NCBI GenBank assembly: GCA_002050355.1 | Contig: MWYY01000072.1 | Span: forward strand, 1 to 64,000 | Length of the DNA: 64,000 nt | Direction: 5' to 3' | From: Acidobacteria bacterium 28-9 | Lineage (GTDB): Bacteria; Acidobacteriota; Blastocatellia; Pyrinomonadales; Pyrinomonadaceae | Shown: positions 56,490-64,000 of the stretch, piece by piece | Numbering within the stretch: the stretch's first letter is position 1 | Layout of the letters: each line of letters begins with the position of its first letter | The notes under the pieces: generated by a model | The model's database searches: none | The model's input: the letters and a program-made list of their open reading frames with translations, nothing else | Told to the model about the DNA's origin: nothing | Translations under genes and position numbers: made by a program

Positions 56490-56960
56490 CATTTAACATT
56501 CAACATTTATCATTTACCGAAGTCTTAAAATCAAGATATAACTTATATGCATTTAGTGTTCAATGATAAATGATAAATGATAAATGAAAAAGGATAATGT
56601 TACTTATGAAAAAGCGTATAAATTTGCAATTCGGATAGTAAAGGCGTTTCAGTACTTGCGAGAAAATAAGAAAGAGTTTGTATTATCAAAACAGATGCTC
56701 AGAAGCGGAACTTCCATCGGCGCAAACATTGCCGAAGCAAACGGAGCAATCTCCGAAGCGGATTTTTCGAGTAAAATCAGCCTCGCTTATAAGGAATGTT
56801 TAGAAACAAAATACTGGCTCTCACTTCTTAAAGATACTGATTATATAAATGAACGAACTTTTGAAAGTATCTATATGGATGCCGATGAACTCGCAAAAAT
56901 TTTATTCTCGATTCTGAAAACAACCAGAATTGATAAATGATAAATGTTGAATGTTAAATG
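56490..56960 (+). mobile_element. Inverted-repeat-bounded cassette holding a four-helix-bundle gene
   Basis: A perfect 27-bp inverted repeat: left arm 56490-56516, right arm 56934-56960, composed of AT-rich 7-bp periodic units (AATGATA, AATGTTG). The arms touch the scpB stop on one side and supply the ATG of rluB (56958) on the other. A further run of AATGATA units lies at about 56552-56584. The block looks inserted as a unit between scpB and rluB. Confidence 0.75.
56584..56940 (+). CDS. Four-helix-bundle protein (23S rRNA-intervening-sequence type)
   Basis: 118 residues. The family pattern is YEKAYKFAIRIVKAFQYLRE, QMLRSGTSIGANIAEANGAI, FSSKISLAYKECLETKYWLSLL and ELAKILFSILKTTR. These small proteins were first seen inside inserted segments of 23S rRNA genes and occur widely in intergenic spots; their role is unknown. 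Here it is enclosed by 27-bp inverted repeats between scpB and rluB, with the ATG within a 7-bp periodic repeat. Confidence 0.93.
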   Translation: MKKDNVTYEKAYKFAIRIVKAFQYLRENKKEFVLSKQMLRSGTSIGANIAEANGAISEADFSSKISLAYKECLETKYWLSLLKDTDYINERTFESIYMDADELAKILFSILKTTRIDK

Positions 56961-57794
56961 AAAGAACGCCTGCAAAAACTTATCGCGCAAGCCGGAATCG
57001 CCTCGCGGCGCAAAGCCGAAGAACTAATCGCGGACGGAGCGGTTACCGTCAACGGTGAAGTCATAACCGAACCCGGAACTAAAGCTAACCCGGAAACCGA
57101 CCACATCAAAGTCGGCGGAAAATTAATCAATAAAAAGCTCGAAAGGCGCGCGAATGTTTATATTTTGCTGAACAAACCGAAAGGCTATCTGTCGAGCGCA
57201 GCCGACCCGGAAGGCAGAAAACTGGTTACGGATTTGGTCAAAGGTTTCGGCAAAGTTCATCCGGTCGGAAGATTGGATTTCAACACCGAAGGCTTGATTA
57301 TTTTGACCAACGACGGTGAATTTACAAATTTTGTCGCTTCGTCAAAAGCCGTTCCGAAAGTTTATGAAGTCAAAACAAAAGGCTTGCCGACCGAAGTCGC
57401 GCTCAATAAACTGCGGCGCGGAACGCTTCTTCCCGACGGCTTCAAAACTGCGCCCGCCGAAATCAGAAACTTAAAACCGACCGAAAACAACGGCTGGTAT
57501 GAAGTTACGCTTTTTGAAGGACACAACCAGCAAATCAGAAAAATGTTCGACGCCGTTGGTCATTCGGTTGTAAAACTGCGCCGCATTTCAATCGGACACA
57601 TCAAAGACGACAGAATTCCCGTCGGCGCGTATCGCCTTCTCGATGAAGACGAAGTGAATTTTTTCCGAACCCCGACGCAAAAAACTCTAAAAAAATTCAC
57701 GCCGCAAGATGAATCGGTTCAACCCAAACTCAAAACTCATTCACGAAGTGTGAAACCGAAAAAAATTCAATCAGGAAAATTTAAGAAACGCTGA
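56958..57794 (+). CDS. rluB: Pseudouridine synthase RluB-type
   Basis: 278 residues. S4 RNA-binding domain (1-60: RLQKLIAQAGIASRRKAEEL), then the catalytic domain with GRLDFNTEGLIILTNDGEF (catalytic Asp), KVYEVKTKGLP and EGHNQQIRKMFDAVGHSVVKLRR. The C-terminus is Lys-rich. It converts a uridine in large-subunit rRNA. The ATG comes from the right arm of the inverted repeat, so the leader of this gene has been replaced by the cassette. Confidence 0.93.
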   Translation: MKERLQKLIAQAGIASRRKAEELIADGAVTVNGEVITEPGTKANPETDHIKVGGKLINKKLERRANVYILLNKPKGYLSSAADPEGRKLVTDLVKGFGKVHPVGRLDFNTEGLIILTNDGEFTNFVASSKAVPKVYEVKTKGLPTEVALNKLRRGTLLPDGFKTAPAEIRNLKPTENNGWYEVTLFEGHNQQIRKMFDAVGHSVVKLRRISIGHIKDDRIPVGAYRLLDEDEVNFFRTPTQKTLKKFTPQDESVQPKLKTHSRSVKPKKIQSGKFKKR

Positions 57795-57837
57795 TTTTTG
57801 TGGGGAAAATTTTAAGTTAATTGACATTGCGCTTCGA

Positions 57838-58275
57838 TTACCTCAAAGCGCGATGCTCGACCATCAAACACAAATCCTGCACAACCCGAATTCCTTCTTT
57901 GGCAAGAGTTTCGGCAACCGCATCGTTGCGAATGCCTGATTGAAACCAAACTGCTCGCGGCTTTTTCGCCAGAATGTCTTCGACGTGCGGCGGAATATCG
58001 TTCGGGCGACGGAAAACATTCAGCAAATCAATCTCGCCCGGAATGTCCGCTAATTTTCGATAAACTTTTTGTCCTAAAATTTCTGTCGCCTCCGGGTAGT
58101 AAACCGGCACGGGAACGATTTCAAATCCGGCGTTTGCCATATATTGCGGCACGTAAAAGGCGGGCTGAGAAGATTGCGCTTCAGTCTTGATGCCGAGAAC
58201 GGCGATGCGTTTTGTGTTTTTTAATAAATCACGAATCTCTTCGTACGTCTCAATGATGTTTTTTTTCCAATCCAT
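57838..58275 (-). CDS. CoA-binding-domain protein (YccU-like)
   Basis: 145 residues from the ATG at 58275 (MDWKKNIIETYEE). A Rossmann-like CoA-binding domain: RIAVLGIKTEAQSSQPAFYV, GFEIVPVPVYYPEATEILG, LLNVFRRPNDIPPHV, AVWFQSGIRNDAVAETLAKE, RVVQDLCLMVEHRAL with the conserved Cys near the end. The function of this small family is poorly known. Confidence 0.9.
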   Translation of the reverse strand: MDWKKNIIETYEEIRDLLKNTKRIAVLGIKTEAQSSQPAFYVPQYMANAGFEIVPVPVYYPEATEILGQKVYRKLADIPGEIDLLNVFRRPNDIPPHVEDILAKKPRAVWFQSGIRNDAVAETLAKEGIRVVQDLCLMVEHRALR

Positions 58276-58312
58276 AGTTTTTAACGGTAAACAGTAAATG
58301 AAAGAAAACAAA

Positions 58313-58717
58313 TCATTTGTTGAAATTTAGCTTTTCACTTTCTGTTTCCTTCCTCCTTTTTGTAAACCAAAATACCAGCACGATTAAAGCAATTTGCATC
58401 GGTAATCTAAGATAGAGCGCAGCCGGACTGAATTCGGTGAAAAGCCGCGTGTTCATCGCCATATAGATATTGGCAGGAAAGACCGCAACTAAAAGCGCAA
58501 TCAAACCCCAAGCAGCAATCCGCGAAAATTTCGGTATCAAAAGCATTACGCCTAAAATAATTTCAAAAACTCCGCTCAGGTAAATTAGAAAAACGGGCGC
58601 GGGCAAAACCGGCGGCATAATCTTTAAATAAAACTGCGTGTTGATAAAATGATTGATTCCCGCAAGCACAAATCCGATTGCCAAAATCCATTTCAAAAAC
58701 ATTTTAATCGTCCGCAT
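58313..58717 (-). CDS. DoxX-family membrane protein
   Basis: 134 residues, four membrane helices. The DoxX-like pattern is present: FVLAGINHFINTQFYLKIMPP, YLSGVFEIILGVMLLIPKFSR and WGLIALLVAVFPANIYMAM. Some relatives take part in thiosulfate or quinone chemistry; here the role is unknown. It lies about 37 bases upstream of the CoA-binding gene on the same strand. Confidence 0.88.
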   Translation of the reverse strand: MRTIKMFLKWILAIGFVLAGINHFINTQFYLKIMPPVLPAPVFLIYLSGVFEIILGVMLLIPKFSRIAAWGLIALLVAVFPANIYMAMNTRLFTEFSPAALYLRLPMQIALIVLVFWFTKRRKETESEKLNFNK

Positions 58718-58782
58718 CGGAGATTATTTTATGCTAATTTTTTGATACAATCGAATAAACTTTTTATATATATTAACTATTT

Positions 58783-59925
58783 ATGAATTTTGAACTTACC
58801 GAAGAACAACAGCAAATAAAGATGAGCGTGCGCGAATTTGCCGAAAGCGAGATTCGTCCGTTTGTGATGGAATGGGACGAGACGCAGCATTTTCCAGTCG
58901 AACTGCGTCCGAAACTCGCCGAACTCGGACTTCTCGGCGTGATTTTCCCCGAAGAATACGGCGGCGCGGGGATGGGTTATGTCGAATACGCGACGATTAT
59001 CGAGGAAATTGCGCGCGTTGACGGCTCGGTCGGTTTAAGCGTTGCCGCACATAATTCTCTTTGCTCAAACCATATTTATATGTTTGGTTCGGAAGAGCAA
59101 AAACAAAAATATCTTGTGCCGCTCGCGCAGGGCGAATCCTTCGGCGCTTGGGGTTTGACCGAAGCGCAGGCAGGTTCGGATGCGTCGGGAACGCGCACGA
59201 ACGCGATTCGCTCGAACGGCGGCTGGAAAGTAAACGGTTCAAAAAACTTTATCACTCACGCTATTTCCTGCAATACGCTTGTCGCCGTCGCGGTTACTGA
59301 CAAATCCAAAAGCAGCAAAGGAATTTCGGCGTTTATTTTCGACAAATCAATGGAAGGTTTTCGCTCGGACAAAAAGGAAAACAAACTTGGAATGCGCGCT
59401 TCCGAAACTGCTTCGGTCGTGTTTGAAGAGTGTTACGTGCCGGAAGAAAATCTTTTGGGAAACGAAGGCGAAGGCTTTTTGCAGTCAATGAAAATTTTAG
59501 ATGGCGGGCGCATTTCAATCGCCGCTCTCTCGGTCGGCATCGCGCAGGGCGCATACGAAGCTGCTGTAAAATATGCGAAAGAGCGCGTGCAGTTCGGTCA
59601 GCCAATTGCGGAGTTTCAGGCAATACAATTTAAGTTGGCAGATATGGCGACTCAAATCGAAGCCGCAAGATTATTGACGCTGCAAGCCGCTTTGATGAAG
59701 GATGCAGGCAAAAAATTGACAAAACAATCGGCGATGGCAAAACTTTACGCATCCGAAGTCGCCGTCCGCGTCTCCGAAGAATCAATTCAGATTCACGGCG
59801 GCTACGGTTACACGAAAGATTACCCTGCGGAAAAATACTGGCGCGATTCCAAACTCTGCACCATCGGCGAAGGCACAAGCGAGATTCAGCGGATGGTGAT
59901 TGCCAAACAGCTTTTGAAAGCGTAA
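58783..59925 (+). CDS. Acyl-CoA dehydrogenase
   Basis: 380 residues, the usual length. N-terminal helical domain ([20 protein letters not shown]), FAD-contacting middle ([37 protein letters not shown]) and C-terminal helical domain ([77 protein letters not shown]). It removes hydrogens from the alpha,beta carbons of an acyl-CoA and passes electrons to ETF. Resembles short-chain (butyryl-type) enzymes with the catalytic Glu in IGEGTSEIQ. Confidence 0.95.
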   Translation: MNFELTEEQQQIKMSVREFAESEIRPFVMEWDETQHFPVELRPKLAELGLLGVIFPEEYGGAGMGYVEYATIIEEIARVDGSVGLSVAAHNSLCSNHIYMFGSEEQKQKYLVPLAQGESFGAWGLTEAQAGSDASGTRTNAIRSNGGWKVNGSKNFITHAISCNTLVAVAVTDKSKSSKGISAFIFDKSMEGFRSDKKENKLGMRASETASVVFEECYVPEENLLGNEGEGFLQSMKILDGGRISIAALSVGIAQGAYEAAVKYAKERVQFGQPIAEFQAIQFKLADMATQIEAARLLTLQAALMKDAGKKLTKQSAMAKLYASEVAVRVSEESIQIHGGYGYTKDYPAEKYWRDSKLCTIGEGTSEIQRMVIAKQLLKA

Positions 59926-59951
59926 ATAAATTCCATTGTTTGAATTAAAAT

Positions 59952-59984
59952 AAGGTTGATTAAAATTTAATCAACCTTTTTATT
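59952..59984 (+). terminator. Terminator of the acyl-CoA dehydrogenase gene
   Basis: AAGGTTGATT (59952-59961) and AATCAACCTT (59969-59978) form a 10-bp stem with an AAAATTT loop, followed by TTTATT. It starts 27 bases after the stop codon. Confidence 0.9.
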
Positions 59985-60084
59985 CTTAGAAAGAGTGGTT
60001 TAGGAAAGTTTCAAAAACCAAAAAGCTACCCCTAAGTTTTAGATTTTAGTTGCGAGATATTTATGAAACAATCTTGTAAAATAA

Positions 60085-60765
60085 TCAGATAATTACTGCC
60101 GCCAGATTGTTTGCCGCGTGAAGCAGGAAACAAGCCCAAAAAGATTTTGTGCGTTTGAAAAGAAAGCCGAGCAATAAACCCAGAATAAAAATCTCCGCCA
60201 TTGCCGCGCCTTTTCCGGGAAACAGATTCGCGCCGTCGCGAGTTATCCAGCGCGGAAAATGAATGGCGACGAAAAGTAGGGCAGTGACGACATTTGCCGC
60301 CGAAAAATTAATAACCTTTTCAAATTTTTGCAGCAGAAAACCGCGAAAAGCGGCTTCTTCGATAAAAGGCGAAACGGTTATCGTTGTCAGCCAATCGGTT
60401 ATCGAAACGCTTTTAGGACTAAAGTTTTCCGCCCCGAAAAACGCGACGCGACCGACAATCAGCGAAGCGTAAAACAAACCCGCCGCCGCGCCCCATATCA
60501 AACCTTTTCGGACGTTCGTCGTCAAATGAAGAAACGGCAAAGGTTTTTCATTGGTGACAAACAACAAAAACAAAACGGTTGTTCCGGCAAAAATTAAAAC
60601 TCGCACCGCTTCGTTAAAAGCCGTTAGAAGCGGAAACGTCAAATTATTCTTTAAAGTCGGATAACAGTAAACGACATAGAACGTCCACAATCCGAAAATG
60701 ATTGTCGTAAACATCAGAGCCGTAATTAAAATACTTTTATTAAATTTACTTTCAGATTTATTCAT
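60085..60765 (-). CDS. CPBP-family intramembrane metalloprotease
   Basis: 226 residues, about six to seven membrane helices. The CPBP (Abi) motifs are EEAAFRG (Glu136, Glu137, Arg141), IHFPRW (His169) and LLHAANN (His216 and Asn220), which form the active site of Rce1-like proteases and CPBP proteins. The exact substrate is unknown. It starts 6 bases after the MFS gene stops, so the two are in one operon. Confidence 0.9.
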   Translation of the reverse strand: MNKSESKFNKSILITALMFTTIIFGLWTFYVVYCYPTLKNNLTFPLLTAFNEAVRVLIFAGTTVLFLLFVTNEKPLPFLHLTTNVRKGLIWGAAAGLFYASLIVGRVAFFGAENFSPKSVSITDWLTTITVSPFIEEAAFRGFLLQKFEKVINFSAANVVTALLFVAIHFPRWITRDGANLFPGKGAAMAEIFILGLLLGFLFKRTKSFWACFLLHAANNLAAVII

Positions 60766-60771
60766 TTCTTA

Positions 60772-62082
60772 TTAAGCATCGCTCAAAATTTCTTCGCGCG
60801 CGTGAAGATTTATATTTGCACGCCGCGTTCTTAAAAACCACAAAACGCCCGCGCTCGCCGACAAAATTCCCGAAATTACGGTCAGCGTTTGCGGGGAAAT
60901 ATAAAACATCATACCGCTCGAAAAATAGCTCGACAAACCGAAAACGGTCATTTCCGCGCCTCTGTCCAATGTTGATATTCGCCCGCGAATATAATCAGGC
61001 AGACTGCGCTGAAACATCGTTTCCTGCACGGCGTATTCCACGCCGACAATAGCACGAGAAACAAAACAGAAAATCATAAAAAGCCACAAACTCGGCATAA
61101 AACCGGCGATTGCGAACAAAACGCCGTGAACGATTAAAGTCCAGACGATAAACGGGCTGTTCAAATTTCTGCGGTCGAGATAAATCGAAACTCGATGAGC
61201 AATCATCATTCCCAGAAACAAACCGAAACCGCTCGCCGTCCACAGAAAAGCGACGGCTATATCGGGATTCCAGTTTTCTCTTTCGGCAAAAACGATTCCG
61301 CCCATCCGTTCGAAAATGACGTTTATCGCGCCGCCGCCCGTCGCCCAAATAATATTCATCAAAAGAATCGTCAAGGCGAAATGATTTTGTATCGTGTAGC
61401 GAAAACCTTCTTTTAACTCGGTTAGAAAAGACGCTCTTTTTTCTCGATTTGTCTCATAATTTGTAATCGGCAATTCGTAATTCTCCTCCTCCCGCGTCGC
61501 TTCTTCGGGAATCAGCCACACGGAAAACGCCGACGCCAGAAACGAAGCCGCGTTAATCAGAAAAGCGACTTTGTAGCCGAAAACCGCCGCCGCCCAGCCG
61601 CCGAGTGCCGAACCGATTGCCATCAGCAGAAATCGGGTCGAAAATATCAATGCCGTTCCCGCCAGTAATCCTTCTCGTCCGGTCAGATTCGGAGTCGTCG
61701 CATTTTTCGCGCCATCGAAAAACGCACCGCACGTCGAAAGCAAAGCCGTTGCCAGATATGCAATCCAGAGGTTTTCCGCATCCGAAACAAACAAAAACAT
61801 CAACGCGACAAAAACGCGCATTAAATCCGAGACAATCATCACCGTCCGCCGCGAAAATCGGTCAACAAAAGTTCCGGCAATCGGCGACAAAAACGCAAAC
61901 GGCAAGAGGCGCGCGGCAAATAAAATTCCAGCCGCCCGCGGTGAAGCGTCCGAGACGACGCGCACCAAACCCAAACCGGCAATAAAATTAAACCAGTTGC
62001 CGAGTTCGGAGATAAACTGCCCCCAAAGCAGATTTCTAAAATTGCGATTGCCGCGAATCAATTGCCAATAAGTCAGATTCAT
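60772..62082 (-). CDS. Major facilitator superfamily exporter
   Basis: 436 residues with about 12 membrane helices. The start has the typical MFS_3/EntS-like opening (NRNFRNLLWGQFISELGNWFN), then GTFVDRFSRRTVMIVSDLMR (the loop 2-3 motif) and RFLLMAIGSALGGWAAAVFGYK. This group exports siderophores, macrolides or other small molecules. Substrate not identifiable here. It is followed by the CPBP protease gene. Confidence 0.9.
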   Translation of the reverse strand: MNLTYWQLIRGNRNFRNLLWGQFISELGNWFNFIAGLGLVRVVSDASPRAAGILFAARLLPFAFLSPIAGTFVDRFSRRTVMIVSDLMRVFVALMFLFVSDAENLWIAYLATALLSTCGAFFDGAKNATTPNLTGREGLLAGTALIFSTRFLLMAIGSALGGWAAAVFGYKVAFLINAASFLASAFSVWLIPEEATREEENYELPITNYETNREKRASFLTELKEGFRYTIQNHFALTILLMNIIWATGGGAINVIFERMGGIVFAERENWNPDIAVAFLWTASGFGLFLGMMIAHRVSIYLDRRNLNSPFIVWTLIVHGVLFAIAGFMPSLWLFMIFCFVSRAIVGVEYAVQETMFQRSLPDYIRGRISTLDRGAEMTVFGLSSYFSSGMMFYISPQTLTVISGILSASAGVLWFLRTRRANINLHAREEILSDA

Positions 62083-62093
62083 AAACGGTTATC

Positions 62094-62164
62094 AGTAGTC
62101 GGTAGTCAGTTTCAGTAAAAATCAGTTTCTCTGGCTGATTACTGACAACCGACTACCGACTACT
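62094..62164. repeat. 14-bp inverted repeat with 7-bp periodic units
   Basis: AGTAGTCGGTAGTC at 62094-62107 is repeated inverted at 62151-62164. The arms consist of 7-bp units (CAGTAGT, CGGTAGT). It lies between the MFS start (62082) and the terminator at 62165-62198, in the same style as the repeats at scpB-rluB. Confidence 0.65.
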
Positions 62165-62198
62165 AAAAAAGCCGTCAGGCTCGAAAACCTAACGGCTT
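62165..62198 (-). terminator. Terminator of the enoyl-CoA hydratase gene
   Basis: AAGCCGTCAGG and CCTAACGGCTT pair around an 8-base loop (62169-62179 with 62188-62198). On the minus strand the hairpin is followed by TTTTTT. It begins 25 bases after the stop of the 62223-63017 gene. Confidence 0.88.
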
Positions 62199-62222
62199 GT
62201 GCCTAAGCGATAAAATAAATTT

Positions 62223-63017
62223 TCAAGTCCCCGTAAAATCCGGCTGGCGTTTTTCAAAAAATGCCTGCACGCCTTCACGAAAATCGTTTGATTTGCCCGA
62301 TTCGATTTGCGAGGCGTGTTCTAAATCGAGTTGCTGCGCCAGATTGTTTGAAAACGAAGCGTTGAGCATTCGCTTTATTCGTCCGATTGAAGCGGTCGGC
62401 GCGAGCGCGAGTTTTTGCGCCATTTTTGTTGCTTCTTCCATTAAATTTTCTGCCGAAACTACGCGATTTATCATTCCGATTTGCAAGGCGCGTTCCGCCG
62501 TCAAAGCGTCACCCGTCATAAACAGCTCTGCCGCGAGCTTTTCGCCGACGGCGCGCGGCAAAAAGAAACTTCCGCCGCAATCGGGCGAAAGTCCGATTTT
62601 CACAAACGCTTCGTTAAACGTCGCATCCTTCGCAGCAAAAACAATATCGCAAGCCAGAGCGAAGTTTGTTCCCGCGCCCGCGCAAACGTCCTGCACAGCC
62701 GCCACAAACGGAATCGGCGTCTCACGAATCAGTAAAATTACATCGTGCAAAGCCTTTAACGGTTCTTCTAAAAACGCTTCGATTTTGCCTGTTCTTTGCC
62801 ATAACTGCTGCATCTCACGCAAATCGCCGCCCGAACAAAATGCGCGTCCCGCACCGGTTAAAATCACGGCGCGTGCATTTTCGTCAATTGCTTTTCCAAT
62901 CGCTTCGCCTAAATCTTTTGTCAACTGTAAGGACAAAGCGTTCAGCGCCTCTGGACGATTCATAGTGATAATCGCCATCGCATCGCGCAGTTCAAATTGG
63001 ACGGTTTCAAACGTCAT
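62223..63017 (-). CDS. Enoyl-CoA hydratase/isomerase family protein
   Basis: 264 residues. The crotonase fold is marked by ALSLQLTKDLGEAI, VILTGAGRAFCSGGDLREM (oxyanion-hole loop), FVAAVQDVCAGAGTNFALAC and ATFNEAFVKIGLSPDCGGSFFLPRAVGEKLA (Glu-type catalytic region, followed by PDCGG). A paaG/crotonase-like enzyme that hydrates or isomerises an enoyl-CoA, fitting the neighbouring acyl-CoA dehydrogenase. Exact substrate unknown. Confidence 0.94.
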   Translation of the reverse strand: MTFETVQFELRDAMAIITMNRPEALNALSLQLTKDLGEAIGKAIDENARAVILTGAGRAFCSGGDLREMQQLWQRTGKIEAFLEEPLKALHDVILLIRETPIPFVAAVQDVCAGAGTNFALACDIVFAAKDATFNEAFVKIGLSPDCGGSFFLPRAVGEKLAAELFMTGDALTAERALQIGMINRVVSAENLMEEATKMAQKLALAPTASIGRIKRMLNASFSNNLAQQLDLEHASQIESGKSNDFREGVQAFFEKRQPDFTGT

Positions 63018-63039
63018 AAATTAATTTTACAGCCCGGTT

Positions 63040-63309
63040 TTATTTTTCGTCGTCTGAGTTTTCGGTTACGCTCGGCGGCTGTCGTTGAAAATCCAGATGT
63101 TGTTGTTTGTCTTCTTCGGAAAAATCAATCAAAAACTGCAAATTGCCGCAGTGAATACAGCCGTAAGACTGAATTTCGCGTCCGCCCATTGCGAACATTT
63201 TCTTGAAAGCGGACGTTTCTTCAGGAATAAAGCCGGTGCTTCCGCCGCCCGCCGTATCATAAATCGTGCCTTTTATCAGGTTTTCGCTTCCGCAGATATT
63301 ACAAATCAT
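63040..63309 (-). CDS. Small zinc-ribbon protein
   Basis: 89 residues with two Cys pairs, MICNICGSENL and YGCIHCGNLQFLIDF, forming a single zinc ribbon split by a linker with GGGSTGFIPEETS. The C-terminus is acidic and hydrophilic. Family not named with certainty; it may bind a nucleic acid or protein. It lies 22 bases upstream of the crotonase gene on the same strand. Confidence 0.75.
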   Translation of the reverse strand: MICNICGSENLIKGTIYDTAGGGSTGFIPEETSAFKKMFAMGGREIQSYGCIHCGNLQFLIDFSEEDKQQHLDFQRQPPSVTENSDDEK

Positions 63310-63333
63310 TTTTCTATCGTTTATAAAAAACAG

Positions 63334-63615
63334 CTACGCAAATCTAACTTTTGAACGATTTGCCTGATGACAATCTTTGCACAAAACCGAGCGACCGGTT
63401 TTCGGCTGAAATGGAACGTGGTCGTGTTTACCGCAGTGGTCACAGACGATTTCAAATCGCTGCGGCGCATTTGCTCCGCTTGCAGCATTCTTTGAGCTAC
63501 ACTTCGGACATCGCTGCGGCGGCGGCATATTACGCTGGTAAAAAATTTCCTGTTCCTTTTCGCTAAAAACGAAGTTTTCGCGGCACTGCACGCACGGAAT
63601 TTCCACGTCGGGCAT
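63334..63615 (-). CDS. Double zinc-ribbon protein
   Basis: 93 residues with four Cys pairs: IPCVQCREN, QRCPKCSSKN, IVCDHCGKHD and VLCKDCHQAN. These pair into two zinc ribbons; the first matches the CxxC...EKEQEFY..RGMPPPQRCPKC-type family common in many phyla, the second the CxxC-type RNA-polymerase or nucleic-acid-binding ribbon. Probable nucleic-acid or protein binding; the role is unknown. Confidence 0.85.
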   Translation of the reverse strand: MPDVEIPCVQCRENFVFSEKEQEIFYQRNMPPPQRCPKCSSKNAASGANAPQRFEIVCDHCGKHDHVPFQPKTGRSVLCKDCHQANRSKVRFA

Positions 63616-64000
63616 CGGCTTTCTCTCCTCTTTGGATTGTGCGGCAAGTTTAACAGAAAAATATTAAATGTCGCAACAATTTCAAGGAAGCAGCGGTGTC
63701 ATAATCTCCTGCGGCTAAACTATTTGTTTTTTACTTTGTTCAAAGCAATTTTCGAGTTGAATGATTTGTATGACGCGGCGGCGCAACATCTCTCAAGTCC
63801 GTTAATAGATACTTTCGTCTTTTCTTTTTGTAAGAATTGCTTCTTTATCCTTATGCAAAGGAGTTAGCAGATTTGTCGTGCTTTCTGTTACTGACATTGG
63901 CGGTAACTCTGACAATCCACCGGTAGAGAGCTCTGTTGGAAATGGTGAATTCCTGCTCCCGGATGCTATTACTTTTTCCGTCTGTTTGGGGCTAAACGTG
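63616..64000. other. Window-edge region, no secure gene
   Basis: A plus-strand frame of 76 codons (63637-63867) has no protein character. From about 63855 to the edge a plus-strand frame reads VLSVTDIGGNSDNPPVESSV, then GNGEFLLPDAITFSVCLG, behind AAAGGAG at about 63856; it could be the start of a gene running past the window (GTG candidate near 63878). It is too short to identify. Confidence 0.35.

Noticed and set aside
62197-63024. 275-codon plus-strand frame opposite the enoyl-CoA hydratase gene
   Set aside because: Antisense shadow; the minus-strand protein has a full crotonase signature and its own terminator.

Overview
This is a bacterial chromosomal window of moderate GC. Secreted proteins with Asn/Thr-rich lipoprotein linkers, very many DUF305, cupredoxin and YtkA-like metal proteins, and an scpA-scpB-rluB housekeeping block suggest an Acidobacteriota-type organism (Blastocatellia-like). 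That placement is inference; no rRNA is present. Almost everything from 1 to about 38.8 kb is on the minus strand. After that come a plus-strand metal efflux operon, a scarred integration zone next to a tRNA-Ala gene, and ordinary chromosome.

Layout. (1) 1-2.6 kb: small membrane and secreted proteins, one built from three copies of a 46-residue repeat. (2) 2.6-14.6 kb: hypF-hypC-hypD ([NiFe]-hydrogenase maturation) behind an NtrB/NtrC-type two-component pair that brackets a FecA-type TonB receptor, with two tandem DUF4198 proteins upstream; the set reads as metal (possibly nickel) acquisition tied to hydrogenase maturation. (3) 14.9-25.3 kb: copper handling: AraC and MerR regulators, cupredoxin, TlpA-like thioredoxin, YHS-HMA CopA ATPase, CopZ chaperone, a 49-residue Cys-rich protein too short for routine gene calling, a CBS-pair protein with 12 cysteines, a four-helix Csp-like protein, and broken remnants of a cupredoxin and a DUF4396 protein. 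(4) 25.4-37.4 kb: a long minus-strand HME-RND efflux operon (TolC, adaptor, pump, DUF305 proteins, cupredoxins). Its pump gene is split by a perfect 691-bp tandem duplication. (5) 37.4-46.3 kb: a MerR gene and a second HME-RND operon on the plus strand, whose pump keeps all three methionines of the CusA Cu(I)/Ag(I) path. (6) 46.3-48.9 kb: HU gene with a frame break, a broken HxlR regulator, an unidentified gene remnant, and an N-terminally truncated tyrosine recombinase beside tRNA-Ala(CGC). (7) 49-64 kb: chromosome-type genes, including a site-2 protease, trpS, a decayed HicAB module, an ArsC/Spx-like gene with an in-frame TGA exactly at the first Cys of CxxC (selenoprotein candidate), scpA, scpB, a four-helix-bundle gene bounded by perfect 27-bp inverted repeats, rluB, acyl-CoA dehydrogenase, enoyl-CoA hydratase and zinc-ribbon proteins.

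How it fits together. Two promoters with 20-bp spacers share one operator-like sequence, upstream of copZ-copA and of the Cys-rich 49-residue gene, with a MerR gene between them: a small copper regulon. CopZ/CopA would export cytosolic Cu(I), and periplasmic cupredoxins, DUF305 and YtkA-like proteins would buffer or hand over metal to the two RND pumps. The most unusual items are the TGA-containing ArsC-like gene, the Cys-rich CBS protein, the inverted-repeat four-helix-bundle cassette, and a family of imperfect repeats with 7-bp periodicity, one of which makes up part of the signal-peptide coding region of an RND adaptor.
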